Positions 9,576 to 22,020 of a DNA stretch of 64,000 nucleotides are shown piece by piece. A program made the position numbers and the translations under genes. The number at the start of each line of letters is the position of its first letter. Position 1 is the stretch's first letter. The notes below the pieces were generated by a model. The model saw only the letters and a list, made by a program, of their open reading frames with translations. It was not told the DNA's origin and ran no database searches. The DNA is from Altererythrobacter sp. TH136 (lineage in GTDB: Bacteria > Pseudomonadota > Alphaproteobacteria > Sphingomonadales > Sphingomonadaceae), in assembly GCF_007065885.1 (NCBI RefSeq), contig NZ_CP041409.1, forward strand, positions 744,001 to 808,000. The letters are read 5' to 3'.

Positions 9576-11120
9576 ATGATGAAATATCTTATCGGCGCCG
9601 GCGTCGGCCTGCTTGCAGCCGTGCCCGCAACAGCCGCGGACAAGTGGATCGAGGCGAAGAGCGACCACTTCATCGTCTATTCGGAAGGGACCGAAGCGGA
9701 CGCGCGCACGCTTGCCACCAATCTGGAACGGCTGGACGGCGCGCTGCGGATGATCCGGGGCATGTCGACCGTCAGCAAGGAGGTGCCGGACGCCATCAAG
9801 CTCACGGTGTACCAGTTCGGCGCGACGTCCGACATCGGCATGCTGGCCGGACAGCGCGGTGTCGCGGGGTTCTTCATCCCGCGCGCCGGACGTTCGGTGG
9901 CATTCGTGCCCTTGAAGCAAGACCGCGACACGGGCCTTGGCACGCGAACCGATGGGCGCGACATCGACCCGGCGAAGGTACTGTTCCATGAATATGCGCA
10001 CTATTTCATGTACCAGCATTCTGCCGCGGCTTACCCCTTCTGGTACAGCGAAGGGTTCGCCGAGCTGTTCGGCACGCTTCAACTGACGGACAACGGCTTC
10101 AATCTCGGCGAACCGCCCGAGCACCGCGTGAGCACGCTGAAATCCTCACTAGTGGACGTGCGCAAGCTGTTCGATCCGCCCAAGGAAGGCGATTACTCGC
10201 TGGTACAGCGGCAGTACGCGCAAGGCTGGCTCGCATCGAGCTATCTGACGTTCGAGCCGAGCCGCAAAGGCCAACTGGCCGATTATCTGCGACGGCTGAT
10301 CGCGGGGGAAGCCAACCTCACCGCGGCCGAACAGGCATTCGGCGACCTCGACAAGCTGCAGACCGAACTGAATGCCTATATGAAGGGCCGGGTGCGGGCG
10401 ATGGGCGTCACCTATACCAATTTCGTGCCGCCCAAAGTGGCCGTGCGCGAGGTGACGCCGGGCGAAGCGGCGCAGATGCGCATGCACATCCGCAGCAGCC
10501 GCGGCGTCACGCGCGGGACCGCTCGCGGGATGGTCGGTCAGGCGCGGGCCCTGGCCGCCCAGTACCCCACCAGCTTGCCGGTTCTGCTGGCGGCGACCGA
10601 GGCGGAATTCGACGCCGAGAACTACCCCGAGGCGGAGGCCATGGCCAAGCGGGCGCTGGCGGTGGACCCGAAGTCGGAGAAAGCGCAGCTCTATGTGGCG
10701 GGCGTGCATCTTGAACGGGCGAAAACGGATCCCGCCGCGTTCGGCGCTGCGCGCGCGGCGTATGTGGCGGCCAACAACGCGAATCCGAACCATCCGGAAG
10801 CGCTGGCAGGCTATTATCGGACGTTCGTGCTGGCGGGGGAGACGCCTCCTGAAGACGCTCTGATCGCTTTGGAGAAGTCGTTCGAACTCGCTCCGTTCGA
10901 CAGCCAAACGCGGATGACCCTGGCGCACCGGCTGTTGCTTGAAAATCGCGACAAGGAGGCGCTTATCCTGCTTGCCCCCATCACCAACGATCCGCACAGC
11001 GGCAAGCGCGCCGAGCGGTACCGCGCGCTGGTCGACAAGTTGAAAGCGGGCGAACGCGAGCCGTTGATCGCCAAACTCACGCCCAAGAACGGCGCTGAGG
11101 ACGAAAAAGACGACGGCTGA
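9576..11120 (+). CDS. Secreted HExxH (gluzincin-like) protein with TPR repeats
   Basis: 514-residue exported protein. An N-terminal signal peptide (about 21 residues ending AATA-like before ADKW) is followed by a region with HEYAH near residue 138 and WYSEGFAE about 20 residues later: HExxH plus a downstream Glu is the gluzincin zinc-site arrangement seen in DUF1570-type peptidase domains. The C-terminal half contains helical repeats with Ala/Tyr/Leu spacing of tetratricopeptide repeats. Likely periplasmic and cell-wall or protein processing, but no substrate can be named. The start was chosen at the ATG followed by the signal peptide, preceded by a purine-rich CAGGGGACAGGG. Confidence 0.8.
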   Translation: MMKYLIGAGVGLLAAVPATAADKWIEAKSDHFIVYSEGTEADARTLATNLERLDGALRMIRGMSTVSKEVPDAIKLTVYQFGATSDIGMLAGQRGVAGFFIPRAGRSVAFVPLKQDRDTGLGTRTDGRDIDPAKVLFHEYAHYFMYQHSAAAYPFWYSEGFAELFGTLQLTDNGFNLGEPPEHRVSTLKSSLVDVRKLFDPPKEGDYSLVQRQYAQGWLASSYLTFEPSRKGQLADYLRRLIAGEANLTAAEQAFGDLDKLQTELNAYMKGRVRAMGVTYTNFVPPKVAVREVTPGEAAQMRMHIRSSRGVTRGTARGMVGQARALAAQYPTSLPVLLAATEAEFDAENYPEAEAMAKRALAVDPKSEKAQLYVAGVHLERAKTDPAAFGAARAAYVAANNANPNHPEALAGYYRTFVLAGETPPEDALIALEKSFELAPFDSQTRMTLAHRLLLENRDKEALILLAPITNDPHSGKRAERYRALVDKLKAGEREPLIAKLTPKNGAEDEKDDG

Positions 11121-11143
11121 CCCAGGCCCGGCAGGAGAACGAA

Positions 11144-11773
11144 ATGCTGACCGTCCACCACCTGCGGATCTCGCAATCCGAACGCATCGTCTGGTTGTGC
11201 GAGGAACTGGGCCTCGAATACGATCTGAAGCTGTACACGCGGCGGAGCGACAACAACCTCGCCCCCGACGACTACAAGGCGCTTCACCCGATGGGCATCG
11301 CCCCGGTGATCACCGACGGCGATTTCGTGCTCGGTGAGAGCGGCGCGATCTGCGAATACATCGACCGCAAGCACGGGGGCGCGCGGTTGTCTCCGGGACC
11401 GGATCATCCGGACTTCGCCGGGCACCTGTTCTGGTTTCATTTTTCCAATGCGACGTTCATGACCAACGGCATGATGGCGCTGGTCGCCGGGCGGATGGGC
11501 GGCGAAACGCCGGAGTTCGTCGCGGGCCGGGTCGCGAAAGCCTGGGCTCTGGCGGAAGCTCGCCTGGCAGATGCGGACTTCTTCGGCGGCTCCCAGCTGA
11601 CCACGGCGGACATCATGATGGGGTTCAACCTCACTACCTCGCGCATGTTCGGCGGGGCGGACCTGGCGTCGTTTCCCAACATTGCGGCCTATTTGAAGCG
11701 GATCGGCGAGCGCCCCGCCTATCGTCGCGCAATGGAAAAATGCGAGCCGGGGATGACGCCGAAGCTCGACTAG
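11144..11773 (+). CDS. Glutathione S-transferase family protein
   Basis: 209-residue cytosolic GST-type protein. N-terminal thioredoxin-fold half carries the cis-Pro segment MGIAPVI and the glutathione-binding GESGAI; the C-terminal half is the all-helical domain. It would conjugate or reduce electrophiles using glutathione; class assignment is uncertain. It lies 23 bases after the HExxH gene with GGCAGGAGAACGAA as ribosome binding site. It converges with the CPBP gene, the two stop codons overlapping in CTAG. Confidence 0.9.
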   Translation: MLTVHHLRISQSERIVWLCEELGLEYDLKLYTRRSDNNLAPDDYKALHPMGIAPVITDGDFVLGESGAICEYIDRKHGGARLSPGPDHPDFAGHLFWFHFSNATFMTNGMMALVAGRMGGETPEFVAGRVAKAWALAEARLADADFFGGSQLTTADIMMGFNLTTSRMFGGADLASFPNIAAYLKRIGERPAYRRAMEKCEPGMTPKLD

Positions 11774-12702
11774 CTTTCGCTGGTCTGCATCTGGTTCTGC
11801 CGCGCCAGGCGCCGGCGCACCCACCACGGTTGGACCAGGTTACCCGCTCGCACCGCCCGATAGACGAACCACATACCCAGCGGTGTCGCCAGCGCCAGCG
11901 CGATGACCGATGCTTCCAGCCCGAAGGGGCCGCCCGAAAGCAAGACCGGACCGGCAGGGTACGATTCGACCAGCCCATCGACTTGGAAGCCTGAGACCGG
12001 CACGTCCCAGATATACCCCTGGGCAAAGTTCCATCCGAAGTGCAGTCCGATCGCCAGCCACAGGTTGCGCGTCAGCATGTACGCGCCGCCCAGCATGACC
12101 CCGGCCTCCACCGCGATCGAAAGTGAGGAGAACACCGTCGCGTTGTCGTTTCCGAGGTGCCCCAGCCCGAACAACGCCGAGCTCAACGCCAGCGCGAACC
12201 AGCTGCCGCCGAACTGCTCGAGGAAGCGGAACAACACTCCGCGTGCGAGAATCTCTTCGAAAATGCCAGCCTGCAAGCCGGCCGCGAACAGCAGCATCGG
12301 CAAGCTGGTGCTACCGCCCCACCCTTCCAGCCTGTATGCGCCCATCAACGCGGCGACGCCCACGATGAGGCTCATGAGCAGCGCGGCAATCAGGGCTCCG
12401 CGTGGCGCGTCGAGCCACTGGCGATCGAAGGGCAGTTCGTCCACAGGCTGCTCACCCAACCGGGCGATCACCAGCTTGTACGCCGCGATGGCCACTGCCA
12501 CCGTGCACAGCGCGATGAGCGGCGCGTCGACCCACGAGGGCAATGTTTCGAGTGGTAGCACCTGCAGTATCGGCGCCAGCAGCGCGATGGGAACCAACAA
12601 CACCAGCATGGCCAGAACCAGCGCAACGAGCGGAAAATCGATGACGCGCCGCCATAGCGGCTTGGTCGACGCTGCAACGCTGGTGACTGGTTGGCTATCC
12701 AT
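11770..12702 (-). CDS. CPBP family intramembrane glutamic endopeptidase
   Basis: 310-residue polytopic inner-membrane protein of the CAAX protease/bacteriocin-processing (CPBP, Abi) family. About eight hydrophobic segments are visible; the catalytic motifs are EEILARG (EExxxR) near the middle, GHLGN and HFGWNFAQG near the C-terminal third, as required for an Rce1-like glutamate protease. Physiological substrate unknown. Its stop overlaps the convergent GST stop. No partner gene identifies a role. Confidence 0.9.
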   Translation of the reverse strand: MDSQPVTSVAASTKPLWRRVIDFPLVALVLAMLVLLVPIALLAPILQVLPLETLPSWVDAPLIALCTVAVAIAAYKLVIARLGEQPVDELPFDRQWLDAPRGALIAALLMSLIVGVAALMGAYRLEGWGGSTSLPMLLFAAGLQAGIFEEILARGVLFRFLEQFGGSWFALALSSALFGLGHLGNDNATVFSSLSIAVEAGVMLGGAYMLTRNLWLAIGLHFGWNFAQGYIWDVPVSGFQVDGLVESYPAGPVLLSGGPFGLEASVIALALATPLGMWFVYRAVRAGNLVQPWWVRRRLARQNQMQTSES

Positions 12703-12747
12703 TGTTGGTTCCCCCGCCCAGCAGCACGCACGCAGGTTGGCGCCGAG

Positions 12748-13509
12748 TCAACCGGCGTAAGGCGGGTTTCCGTCGGCGAACACGGCGGTCGCCTGTTGCT
12801 CTAGCCAGGTCATCGCCGCCGCCCACGGCCCATGACCGAAGCTGATCCGCGCGACCCCCAATGCGCCGAGCTCAGCGGTCGTACCGCGGCCGGGCGCCCA
12901 CAGGATGTTCACCGGCAGGGGTGACCGTTCGCAGATCCGCGCGATGGTCGCATGGTCGCCAAGGAACGGCACGAACAGGCTGCCGGCACCGGCATCGGAA
13001 AAGGCGCTCGCCCGCTCCACCACCGCATCGATCAGGGCGGGCGTGTAGTCATGGGCCTTCTTGCCGAAGTAAACATCGGTTCGCGCATTGACGTGGATGC
13101 CCGCCGCTGCGGCTGCCGCGACCCGCGCCGCCGCGGTATGCACCGGCAAAAGCTCGCCGGCGCCCGGCATGCGATCCTCCAGGTTGATCCCTGCCGCGCC
13201 CGCTTCGCGCGCCAGTTGCACCGAGCGGGCAACCTCTTCGGTGCTGTCGCCGTATCCCGCTTCCATGTCGATGGTCACGGGCAGATCGGTGACCGTCACA
13301 ATGCGCCGCAGGTTTTCTAGCGCCACTTCAAGCGGCAAGGTCTCGCCGTCCTTGAATCCGTTGGTCTCGGCGACCGCATAGCTGCCAGTCGCAATGGCTT
13401 TGGCGCCCGCGCCTGCCACGACCTTTGCCGAGCCAGCGTCCCAGATGTTGAACAGAACCAGCGGATCGCCCGGAACGTGCAGCGCCCGGAATTGATCGAC
13501 CTTGTTCAT
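12748..13509 (-). CDS. Isocitrate lyase / PEP mutase family enzyme
   Basis: 253-residue (beta/alpha)8 enzyme of the isocitrate lyase/phosphoenolpyruvate mutase superfamily. Visible motifs are NIWDAGSA, IDMEAGYG (Mg2+-binding acid), GINLEDRM and VNARTD. The isocitrate lyase signature KKCGH is absent, so it is not a true isocitrate lyase; it could cleave or rearrange a 2-methylisocitrate-like, oxaloacetate-like or phosphonate substrate. Its ATG overlaps the ada stop as ATGA, so translation is coupled to ada. The large in-frame extension upstream is ada read in another frame. Confidence 0.88.
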   Translation of the reverse strand: MNKVDQFRALHVPGDPLVLFNIWDAGSAKVVAGAGAKAIATGSYAVAETNGFKDGETLPLEVALENLRRIVTVTDLPVTIDMEAGYGDSTEEVARSVQLAREAGAAGINLEDRMPGAGELLPVHTAAARVAAAAAAGIHVNARTDVYFGKKAHDYTPALIDAVVERASAFSDAGAGSLFVPFLGDHATIARICERSPLPVNILWAPGRGTTAELGALGVARISFGHGPWAAAMTWLEQQATAVFADGNPPYAG

Positions 13510-14540
13510 GAATCCGCTCCTTCTCGTTTCAGCAACTCGCGCTTGCGCGTGAGCCCGTAGGCGTAGCCGCCCAGATCGCCGCCGGTGCGGATCACGCGGT
13601 GACACGGGATCAACACGGCCACGTTGTTGCGGGCATTGGCGCTGCCCGCCGCGCGGATCGCTCTGGGATTGCCCGCAGCAGCAGCAATCTGCGCATAGGT
13701 GCGCGTCTCGCCGGACGGGATCTCGCGCAGCGCCTTCCAGCATGCCTCCTGAAACGCGGTGCCCCTGACATCGAGGGGGATGTGCGCTGAGTCGCCGGGC
13801 GTCTCCACCGCCGCGATGACTTGGCTGAGCAGAGCCTGGAATGCCTCTCCCCCTTCCACCAAGTCGGCGCGGGGGAACCGGCGCGCCAGCGCGTCCGCTC
13901 CTTCCTCGAACGACAGGCGGCAAACCCCCCGCTCCGTCGCGGCGACCAGCATCTGGCCCAGCGTCGTGCCGACGATCGCCCAATGGATCGTCACGCCGCG
14001 CCCGCCGTTGGCCCATGCGCTCGGCTGCATTCCCAGCCGGGCGTTGTCGTAGAAGCGGCTGGGGCTCTCGTAGCCTGCCTGATAGATCGCCGCCGTGACG
14101 CTGCCTTCGCTGGTCAGCGCCGAACGGGCGCGCTCCTCGCGCAATGCGCGGGCATAGGCGGCGGGGGACAAGCCGGTAGCGCGGGTGAACACGCGCTGGA
14201 AATGGCTTGGCGAGTAGCCGGTCAGCGCCGCCAGCTCGTCGAGCTTCGGCAGGCCCGAACTGGCCTTGATCTCGTCGATCGCGGCCACCACCGCCGCCTC
14301 GTCCCGCGCAACCGCGTTCGGCAGGCAGCGTTTGCAGGCCCGCAAGCCCGCCGCCTCGGCCTCCGCCGCCGTCGCATAGAAGCGCACGTTCTCGCGCCTG
14401 GGCGCCCGCGCGGGGCAGCTGGGCCGGCAATAGATGCGGGTCGAATGAACCCCGGTGACGAAGCGGCCATCGTAGCGCCGGTCCTTGGCCATGGCGATGG
14501 CCCATTGCTGCTCGTCGGTGAGTGCTTCGTCATGATCCAT
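13506..14540 (-). CDS. ada: Bifunctional Ada: methylphosphotriester/O6-methylguanine repair and transcription activator
   Basis: 344-residue DNA repair regulator with the full Ada architecture. Cys38, Cys42, Cys69 and Cys72 form the N-terminal zinc site (numbering coincides with the E. coli protein), Cys38 being the methylphosphotriester acceptor. An AraC-type helix-turn-helix follows at roughly residues 85-180, and the C-terminal methyltransferase has IPCHRV with acceptor Cys313. Methylation of Cys38 would turn it into an activator of its own operon. It is first in a two-gene unit with the PEP-mutase-like gene. Start at ATG 14540 fixes Cys38 at the conventional position. Confidence 0.96.
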   Translation of the reverse strand: MDHDEALTDEQQWAIAMAKDRRYDGRFVTGVHSTRIYCRPSCPARAPRRENVRFYATAAEAEAAGLRACKRCLPNAVARDEAAVVAAIDEIKASSGLPKLDELAALTGYSPSHFQRVFTRATGLSPAAYARALREERARSALTSEGSVTAAIYQAGYESPSRFYDNARLGMQPSAWANGGRGVTIHWAIVGTTLGQMLVAATERGVCRLSFEEGADALARRFPRADLVEGGEAFQALLSQVIAAVETPGDSAHIPLDVRGTAFQEACWKALREIPSGETRTYAQIAAAAGNPRAIRAAGSANARNNVAVLIPCHRVIRTGGDLGGYAYGLTRKRELLKREGADS

Positions 14541-14649
14541 CGCTGTCTCCACGGTGCCAGACTTGGCTGCGGCTGAACAGGTAGCGTGCCACGATGGGCT
14601 GCGCTTCCCGCCGCTTGCGGTCAATGTCGCAGCCCTTCACAAGCCGCCC

Positions 14650-16197
14650 ATGCATCGCCTGTTTGCCGCCGTCTTCGCGCTGGTCCTTCTCTCGATCCCC
14701 GGCGCAGGCCGGGCGGACCCCGCCGACATCGCCGCCGCCGCGCGGGGTGTGGTGCGGGTGGTGATCATGAATACCGAGGGCGATCAGGTCTCCCCTATCA
14801 GCCATGGCACCGGGTTCGCGGTGGGACCCAACCGAATCGTCACCAATGCCCATGTCGTGCTCGACGCGATGCAGGACGATACCCTGCGGATCGCCATCGT
14901 CCCGCCGGATGGCGATGCCGCCGATTACGCGACGGTCATCGCCGCGTCCGCCGCCAAGGACCTCGCCCTGCTGGAGACTACCGGGACGCTGCGCCTGCCC
15001 AGGTTGACGATCAGCGGCACCGCCGCCAGCGATGGTGAAGAGGTGACGGCGGTCGGTTACCCGATGAACGTCGACCGGGCGCAGGGGCTCGACCTGCCCG
15101 ACCTGTTCCGTCCCCAGCCTCCGGTGAAGAGCCGCGGTTTCATTTCGGGCGCACGGCCCTCCCGCGATGTGGACACCCTGCTCCACACAGCACCGATCGC
15201 TCGGGGAAATTCAGGTGGGCCGCTGCTGGACAGTTGCGGGCGCGTGCTGGGGGTCAACAGCTTCGGAACCACGTCCGAAGACGGGTCGGACGCCGAGTTC
15301 TCCTTTGCCGCGTCCGACCGGGAGTTGCTGCCGTTCCTCAAGGCCGCGGGCGTGGAGCCGGCGATCAACGCGCTGCCCTGTCGCTCGATGGCGCAGCTCG
15401 ATGAGGAAGAACGCGCCCGCCTTGCCGAGCAACAGGCCACCGCCCGCGCCCGGTTGGCTGACCGGGCCGAGGCCAGCCGCGAAGAGCGGGAGCGCGCCCA
15501 GCTCGAGGCGGAGATGTCGGTCCTTAACGATCGCGAGAACGCGATGGCGATCGCCGCAGTGCTGTTGCTGGTGGCTGCCGGCGCGGGGTTCTCCGCCTTC
15601 AACCTGCGGACGCGCGAGGATGGCGGCAAGGGCATGCGTATCGCCGGGGCCATCTCGGCTGCCGCACTGGTCGCGGCGCTGGCGGTGTGGTTCACCCGGC
15701 CCGGCCTCGACGCGATCGATCGACGGGTCAGCGATCTCCTCGCACAAGAGGTTCAACCTGCTTCCGATGGCGACGGAAAGACAGACCCTGCGGCGACCGA
15801 ACTGACCTGCACCCTCCAGCCGGACCGCAGCCGGATCGTCAGCGAGCCGCCGGCCGACCTGGACTTCGCGTGGAACCCGAACGGCTGCGTCAACCGGCGC
15901 ACCCAATATGGGTTTGCCGGCGGCCAGTGGAGCCGGCTGTTCGTGCCGAACGACGAGGATGCGATTTCGGTCAACAGCTTCGACCCCGAAGCCCGAACGT
16001 TTCGCACCGATCGGTTCGCGCTGAGCCGGTCGGCCATGGTCAAGGCTCGCGAGGCTCGTGCGAAGTACCAGGCGCCGGCCTGCGGGAGCGACGACGCGGC
16101 GAGCAAGCTGGGCGAGATGCAATCGAGCGTCGCCGCGCTGCTTCCGGCACAGGCGAACGAGCGGCTGGTCTACAGCTGCCGGGCCCGGAAAGACTGA
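14650..16197 (+). CDS. Trypsin-like serine protease with two membrane segments
   Basis: 515-residue envelope protein. A signal peptide (MHRLFAAV, ending near RADP) precedes a chymotrypsin-fold domain with catalytic His about 68 (TNAHVV), Asp about 104 (KDLALLE) and Ser about 188 (GNSGGPL). After a charged Glu/Arg/Ala-rich coiled-coil-like stretch (about 245-295) come two hydrophobic helices (about 298-317 and 333-352), then a roughly 150-residue Cys-containing domain I do not recognise. No PDZ domain is seen, so this is not a classical DegP. Divergent from ada. The ATG at 14650 begins the signal peptide. Confidence 0.82.
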   Translation: MHRLFAAVFALVLLSIPGAGRADPADIAAAARGVVRVVIMNTEGDQVSPISHGTGFAVGPNRIVTNAHVVLDAMQDDTLRIAIVPPDGDAADYATVIAASAAKDLALLETTGTLRLPRLTISGTAASDGEEVTAVGYPMNVDRAQGLDLPDLFRPQPPVKSRGFISGARPSRDVDTLLHTAPIARGNSGGPLLDSCGRVLGVNSFGTTSEDGSDAEFSFAASDRELLPFLKAAGVEPAINALPCRSMAQLDEEERARLAEQQATARARLADRAEASREERERAQLEAEMSVLNDRENAMAIAAVLLLVAAGAGFSAFNLRTREDGGKGMRIAGAISAAALVAALAVWFTRPGLDAIDRRVSDLLAQEVQPASDGDGKTDPAATELTCTLQPDRSRIVSEPPADLDFAWNPNGCVNRRTQYGFAGGQWSRLFVPNDEDAISVNSFDPEARTFRTDRFALSRSAMVKAREARAKYQAPACGSDDAASKLGEMQSSVAALLPAQANERLVYSCRARKD

Positions 16198-16208
16198 GCG
16201 AGGCGGGA

Positions 16209-17036
16209 CTAGGCGGCCAGCGCCTCTCCGGTCAGGGTGATGCGGTGCATTTCGCGGGCGTGGCCGTGGTAATCGTTCATCGCGTAGTGCCACGTGGTCC
16301 GATTGTCCCAGATTGCCACGGTGCCATCCCGCCATTCGACCCGGCCCTGCAACTCCTCGCGCATGGCGTGGGCCCACAGGCGCTGGAGCAGCGGCAGGCT
16401 GTCCGCCCGGCTCCGGCCGACGGTGTTGAGGGTGAACGACGGGTTCACATAGAGCAGCCGGCGCCCGGTGCGCGGGTGGCGCACCACCAGCGGATGGACG
16501 GCGCCGGTCTTGAGGTCCTGCCCGCGCAAGGTCGCGCCCTGATCGGTCTGGGCATAGACGCCGTCCGGCGAATAGATGTGGTCGGCGGTGTGGAAGGCGC
16601 TCAACCCTTCGATCTCCGCCTTGGTGCCGTCGTCCAGCGAATCGTATGCCTCGCCCATGTGGATGAACAGCGTGTCCCCGCCTTTCGGAGGCAGGGTGCG
16701 CGCTACCAGGATAGAGCCCATCGCCGGCACCTGATCGTACGAATGATCGGTGTGCCACCCGCCGCCGATGTTGGTGGTCTGTTCGGGCGTCTTGCCGACG
16801 ATGGCGATCTCCGGATGCTCGCCCTCCAGCGGGAAGTAGTTGTTGATGTCGATCCCGCCCCAGCGGTTGGCGAGCGCGATGTGATCTTCCGGAGTCAGCG
16901 TCTGGTCGCGCAGCACCGCCACGCCCTTGTCCCACACCAGCGCCTTGAGGTCGTCGAGCGCTGCCCCGGCCACGGTCGCAAGGTCCACCCCGCGCACTTC
17001 GGCGCCCACCCGGTCCGCCAGCGGAAACCATTCCAT
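16209..17036 (-). CDS. TauD/TfdA family Fe(II)/2-oxoglutarate dioxygenase
   Basis: 275-residue non-heme iron oxygenase. WHTD near residues 92-95 gives the first two iron ligands, the distal His lies in TTWHYA near 248, and Arg in HRITL near 264 binds 2-oxoglutarate. Family members hydroxylate taurine, 2,4-D, alkyl sulfates or related acids; the substrate here is unknown and no sulfonate transporter is linked. The ATG at 17036 aligns with the usual MEWFPL-like N-terminus; a much longer in-frame reading runs antisense into atpH and is rejected. Divergent from the ATP synthase operon. Confidence 0.92.
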   Translation of the reverse strand: MEWFPLADRVGAEVRGVDLATVAGAALDDLKALVWDKGVAVLRDQTLTPEDHIALANRWGGIDINNYFPLEGEHPEIAIVGKTPEQTTNIGGGWHTDHSYDQVPAMGSILVARTLPPKGGDTLFIHMGEAYDSLDDGTKAEIEGLSAFHTADHIYSPDGVYAQTDQGATLRGQDLKTGAVHPLVVRHPRTGRRLLYVNPSFTLNTVGRSRADSLPLLQRLWAHAMREELQGRVEWRDGTVAIWDNRTTWHYAMNDYHGHAREMHRITLTGEALAA

Positions 17037-17064
17037 CGTCTCTCTCCCATTCGCCCGTGCTGCA

Positions 17065-17093
17065 GGTTTACTCCACCTCGGGCGCGCGCGCAA
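17065..17093 (-). promoter_or_regulatory. Candidate promoter of the TauD-family gene
   Basis: Read on the minus strand: TTGCGC, 17-base spacer, TAAACC. It ends 29 bases before the ATG at 17036. It is one member of the recurring promoter form in this window. Confidence 0.5.
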
Positions 17094-17115
17094 AACCTTC
17101 GGGGCCCGCGCCCGG

Positions 17116-17144
17116 TTGCGTTGTTGGAGACCCGGTGATAGGGG
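17116..17144 (+). promoter_or_regulatory. Candidate promoter of the F1 ATP synthase operon
   Basis: TTGCGT, 17-base spacer, TAGGGG, giving a leader of about 85 bases before atpH. Its -35 box lies only 22 bases from the -35 box of the divergent TauD-gene promoter. Confidence 0.5.
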
Positions 17145-17234
17145 CGCGCCAGCCATCCCCGGGCAGCCTTGCGGTTGCTCCCTCGCGGGCTCGGCTGAAC
17201 CGACCTTTTTCCGGATCCAAGAGGACCAACGCGC

Positions 17235-17789
17235 GTGGATGTTTCCGCCGGTATTCAGGCTAGCCTCGCAGGGCGCTATGCCTCCGCGCTGTTCGAACTG
17301 GCAAGCGAGGCCGGCACGGTCACCGCGGTCGAGGCAGACCTCGAACACCTGGGCCAGGCGCTCAGCGAATCGGCTGACCTGCGCAATCTCACCACCAACC
17401 CCGAGATCGGCCGCCGCGCGCAAGGCGCCGCGATCGAAGGGGTGGCGGGGATTCTCGGCACCAGCGAACTGACCCGCCGCTTCCTCGGCGTGCTGGCGGA
17501 GAACCGCCGCCTGTCGCAGCTCGGCAAGATCGTTCAGGCTTTCCGCGCGATCGCTGCCGCCCAGCGCGGTGAAGTGACCGCCGAAGTCACCAGCGCCCAC
17601 GCGCTGACCGACGCGCAGGTCGACCAGCTTCGTCAGAAGCTGACGACGCGCGAAGGCCGCACGGTGAAGCTTTCGACCAGCGTGAACCCCGATCTGCTCG
17701 GCGGTCTGGTGGTCACCATCGGATCAAAGCGGATCGACGGTTCGATCCGCACTCGCCTCAATTCACTTGCCCAGGCCATGAAGGCCTAA
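17235..17789 (+). CDS. atpH: ATP synthase F1 delta subunit
   Basis: 184-residue stator subunit (OSCP homologue) linking the F1 head to the b subunits of F0. The N-terminal helical bundle begins [11 protein letters not shown] and the C-terminal part has the conserved [16 protein letters not shown] region. Length fits. The start is GTG at 17235 with AAGAGGA 9 bases upstream; no better ATG lies in frame. First gene of atpHAGDC, the standard alphaproteobacterial F1 operon, followed by atpA after 36 bases that contain a small GGTCGT/ACGACC hairpin. Confidence 0.96.
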   Translation: MDVSAGIQASLAGRYASALFELASEAGTVTAVEADLEHLGQALSESADLRNLTTNPEIGRRAQGAAIEGVAGILGTSELTRRFLGVLAENRRLSQLGKIVQAFRAIAAAQRGEVTAEVTSAHALTDAQVDQLRQKLTTREGRTVKLSTSVNPDLLGGLVVTIGSKRIDGSIRTRLNSLAQAMKA

Positions 17790-17810
17790 GGTCGTCCACG
17801 ACCGCCCTAA

Positions 17811-19355
<1,545 letters not shown>

Positions 19356-19383
19356 GCCCGAAGAGAATAGTTAGGGAGCCGAA

Positions 19384-21743
<2,360 letters not shown>

Positions 21744-21748
21744 GGCAC

Positions 21749-22009
21749 ATGCCACTGCACTTCGAACTCGTGACCCCGGCCAAGCTCGTCCTGTCGGAAG
21801 ACGTCCACATGGTGGTCGTCCCCGGCACCGAAGGCGACTTCGGCGTGCTGGAAGGCCACGCGCCGGTGATGAGCACCATCCGTGACGGCGCGCTGCAGGT
21901 GTATCGCACCGCCGGCGCGGCGCCCGAAAGCATCGAGGTGCGCGGCGGCTTCGCCGAAGTGGGCGATGCCGGGCTCACCGTCCTCGCCGAGCAGGTCGTC
22001 GAGGGCTGA
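21749..22009 (+). CDS. atpC: ATP synthase F1 epsilon subunit, short form
   Basis: 86-residue epsilon subunit that contains only the N-terminal beta-sandwich domain ([15 protein letters not shown] is the conserved core) and ends right after it. The usual C-terminal helical hairpin of about 45 residues, which inhibits ATP hydrolysis in many bacteria, is missing; the TGA is in a clean context and there is no downstream continuation in another frame that looks like it. So rotary coupling is retained but epsilon-type auto-inhibition is not expected. Five bases after atpD. Confidence 0.95.
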   Translation: MPLHFELVTPAKLVLSEDVHMVVVPGTEGDFGVLEGHAPVMSTIRDGALQVYRTAGAAPESIEVRGGFAEVGDAGLTVLAEQVVEG

Positions 22010-22020
22010 TCATCTTTCGG

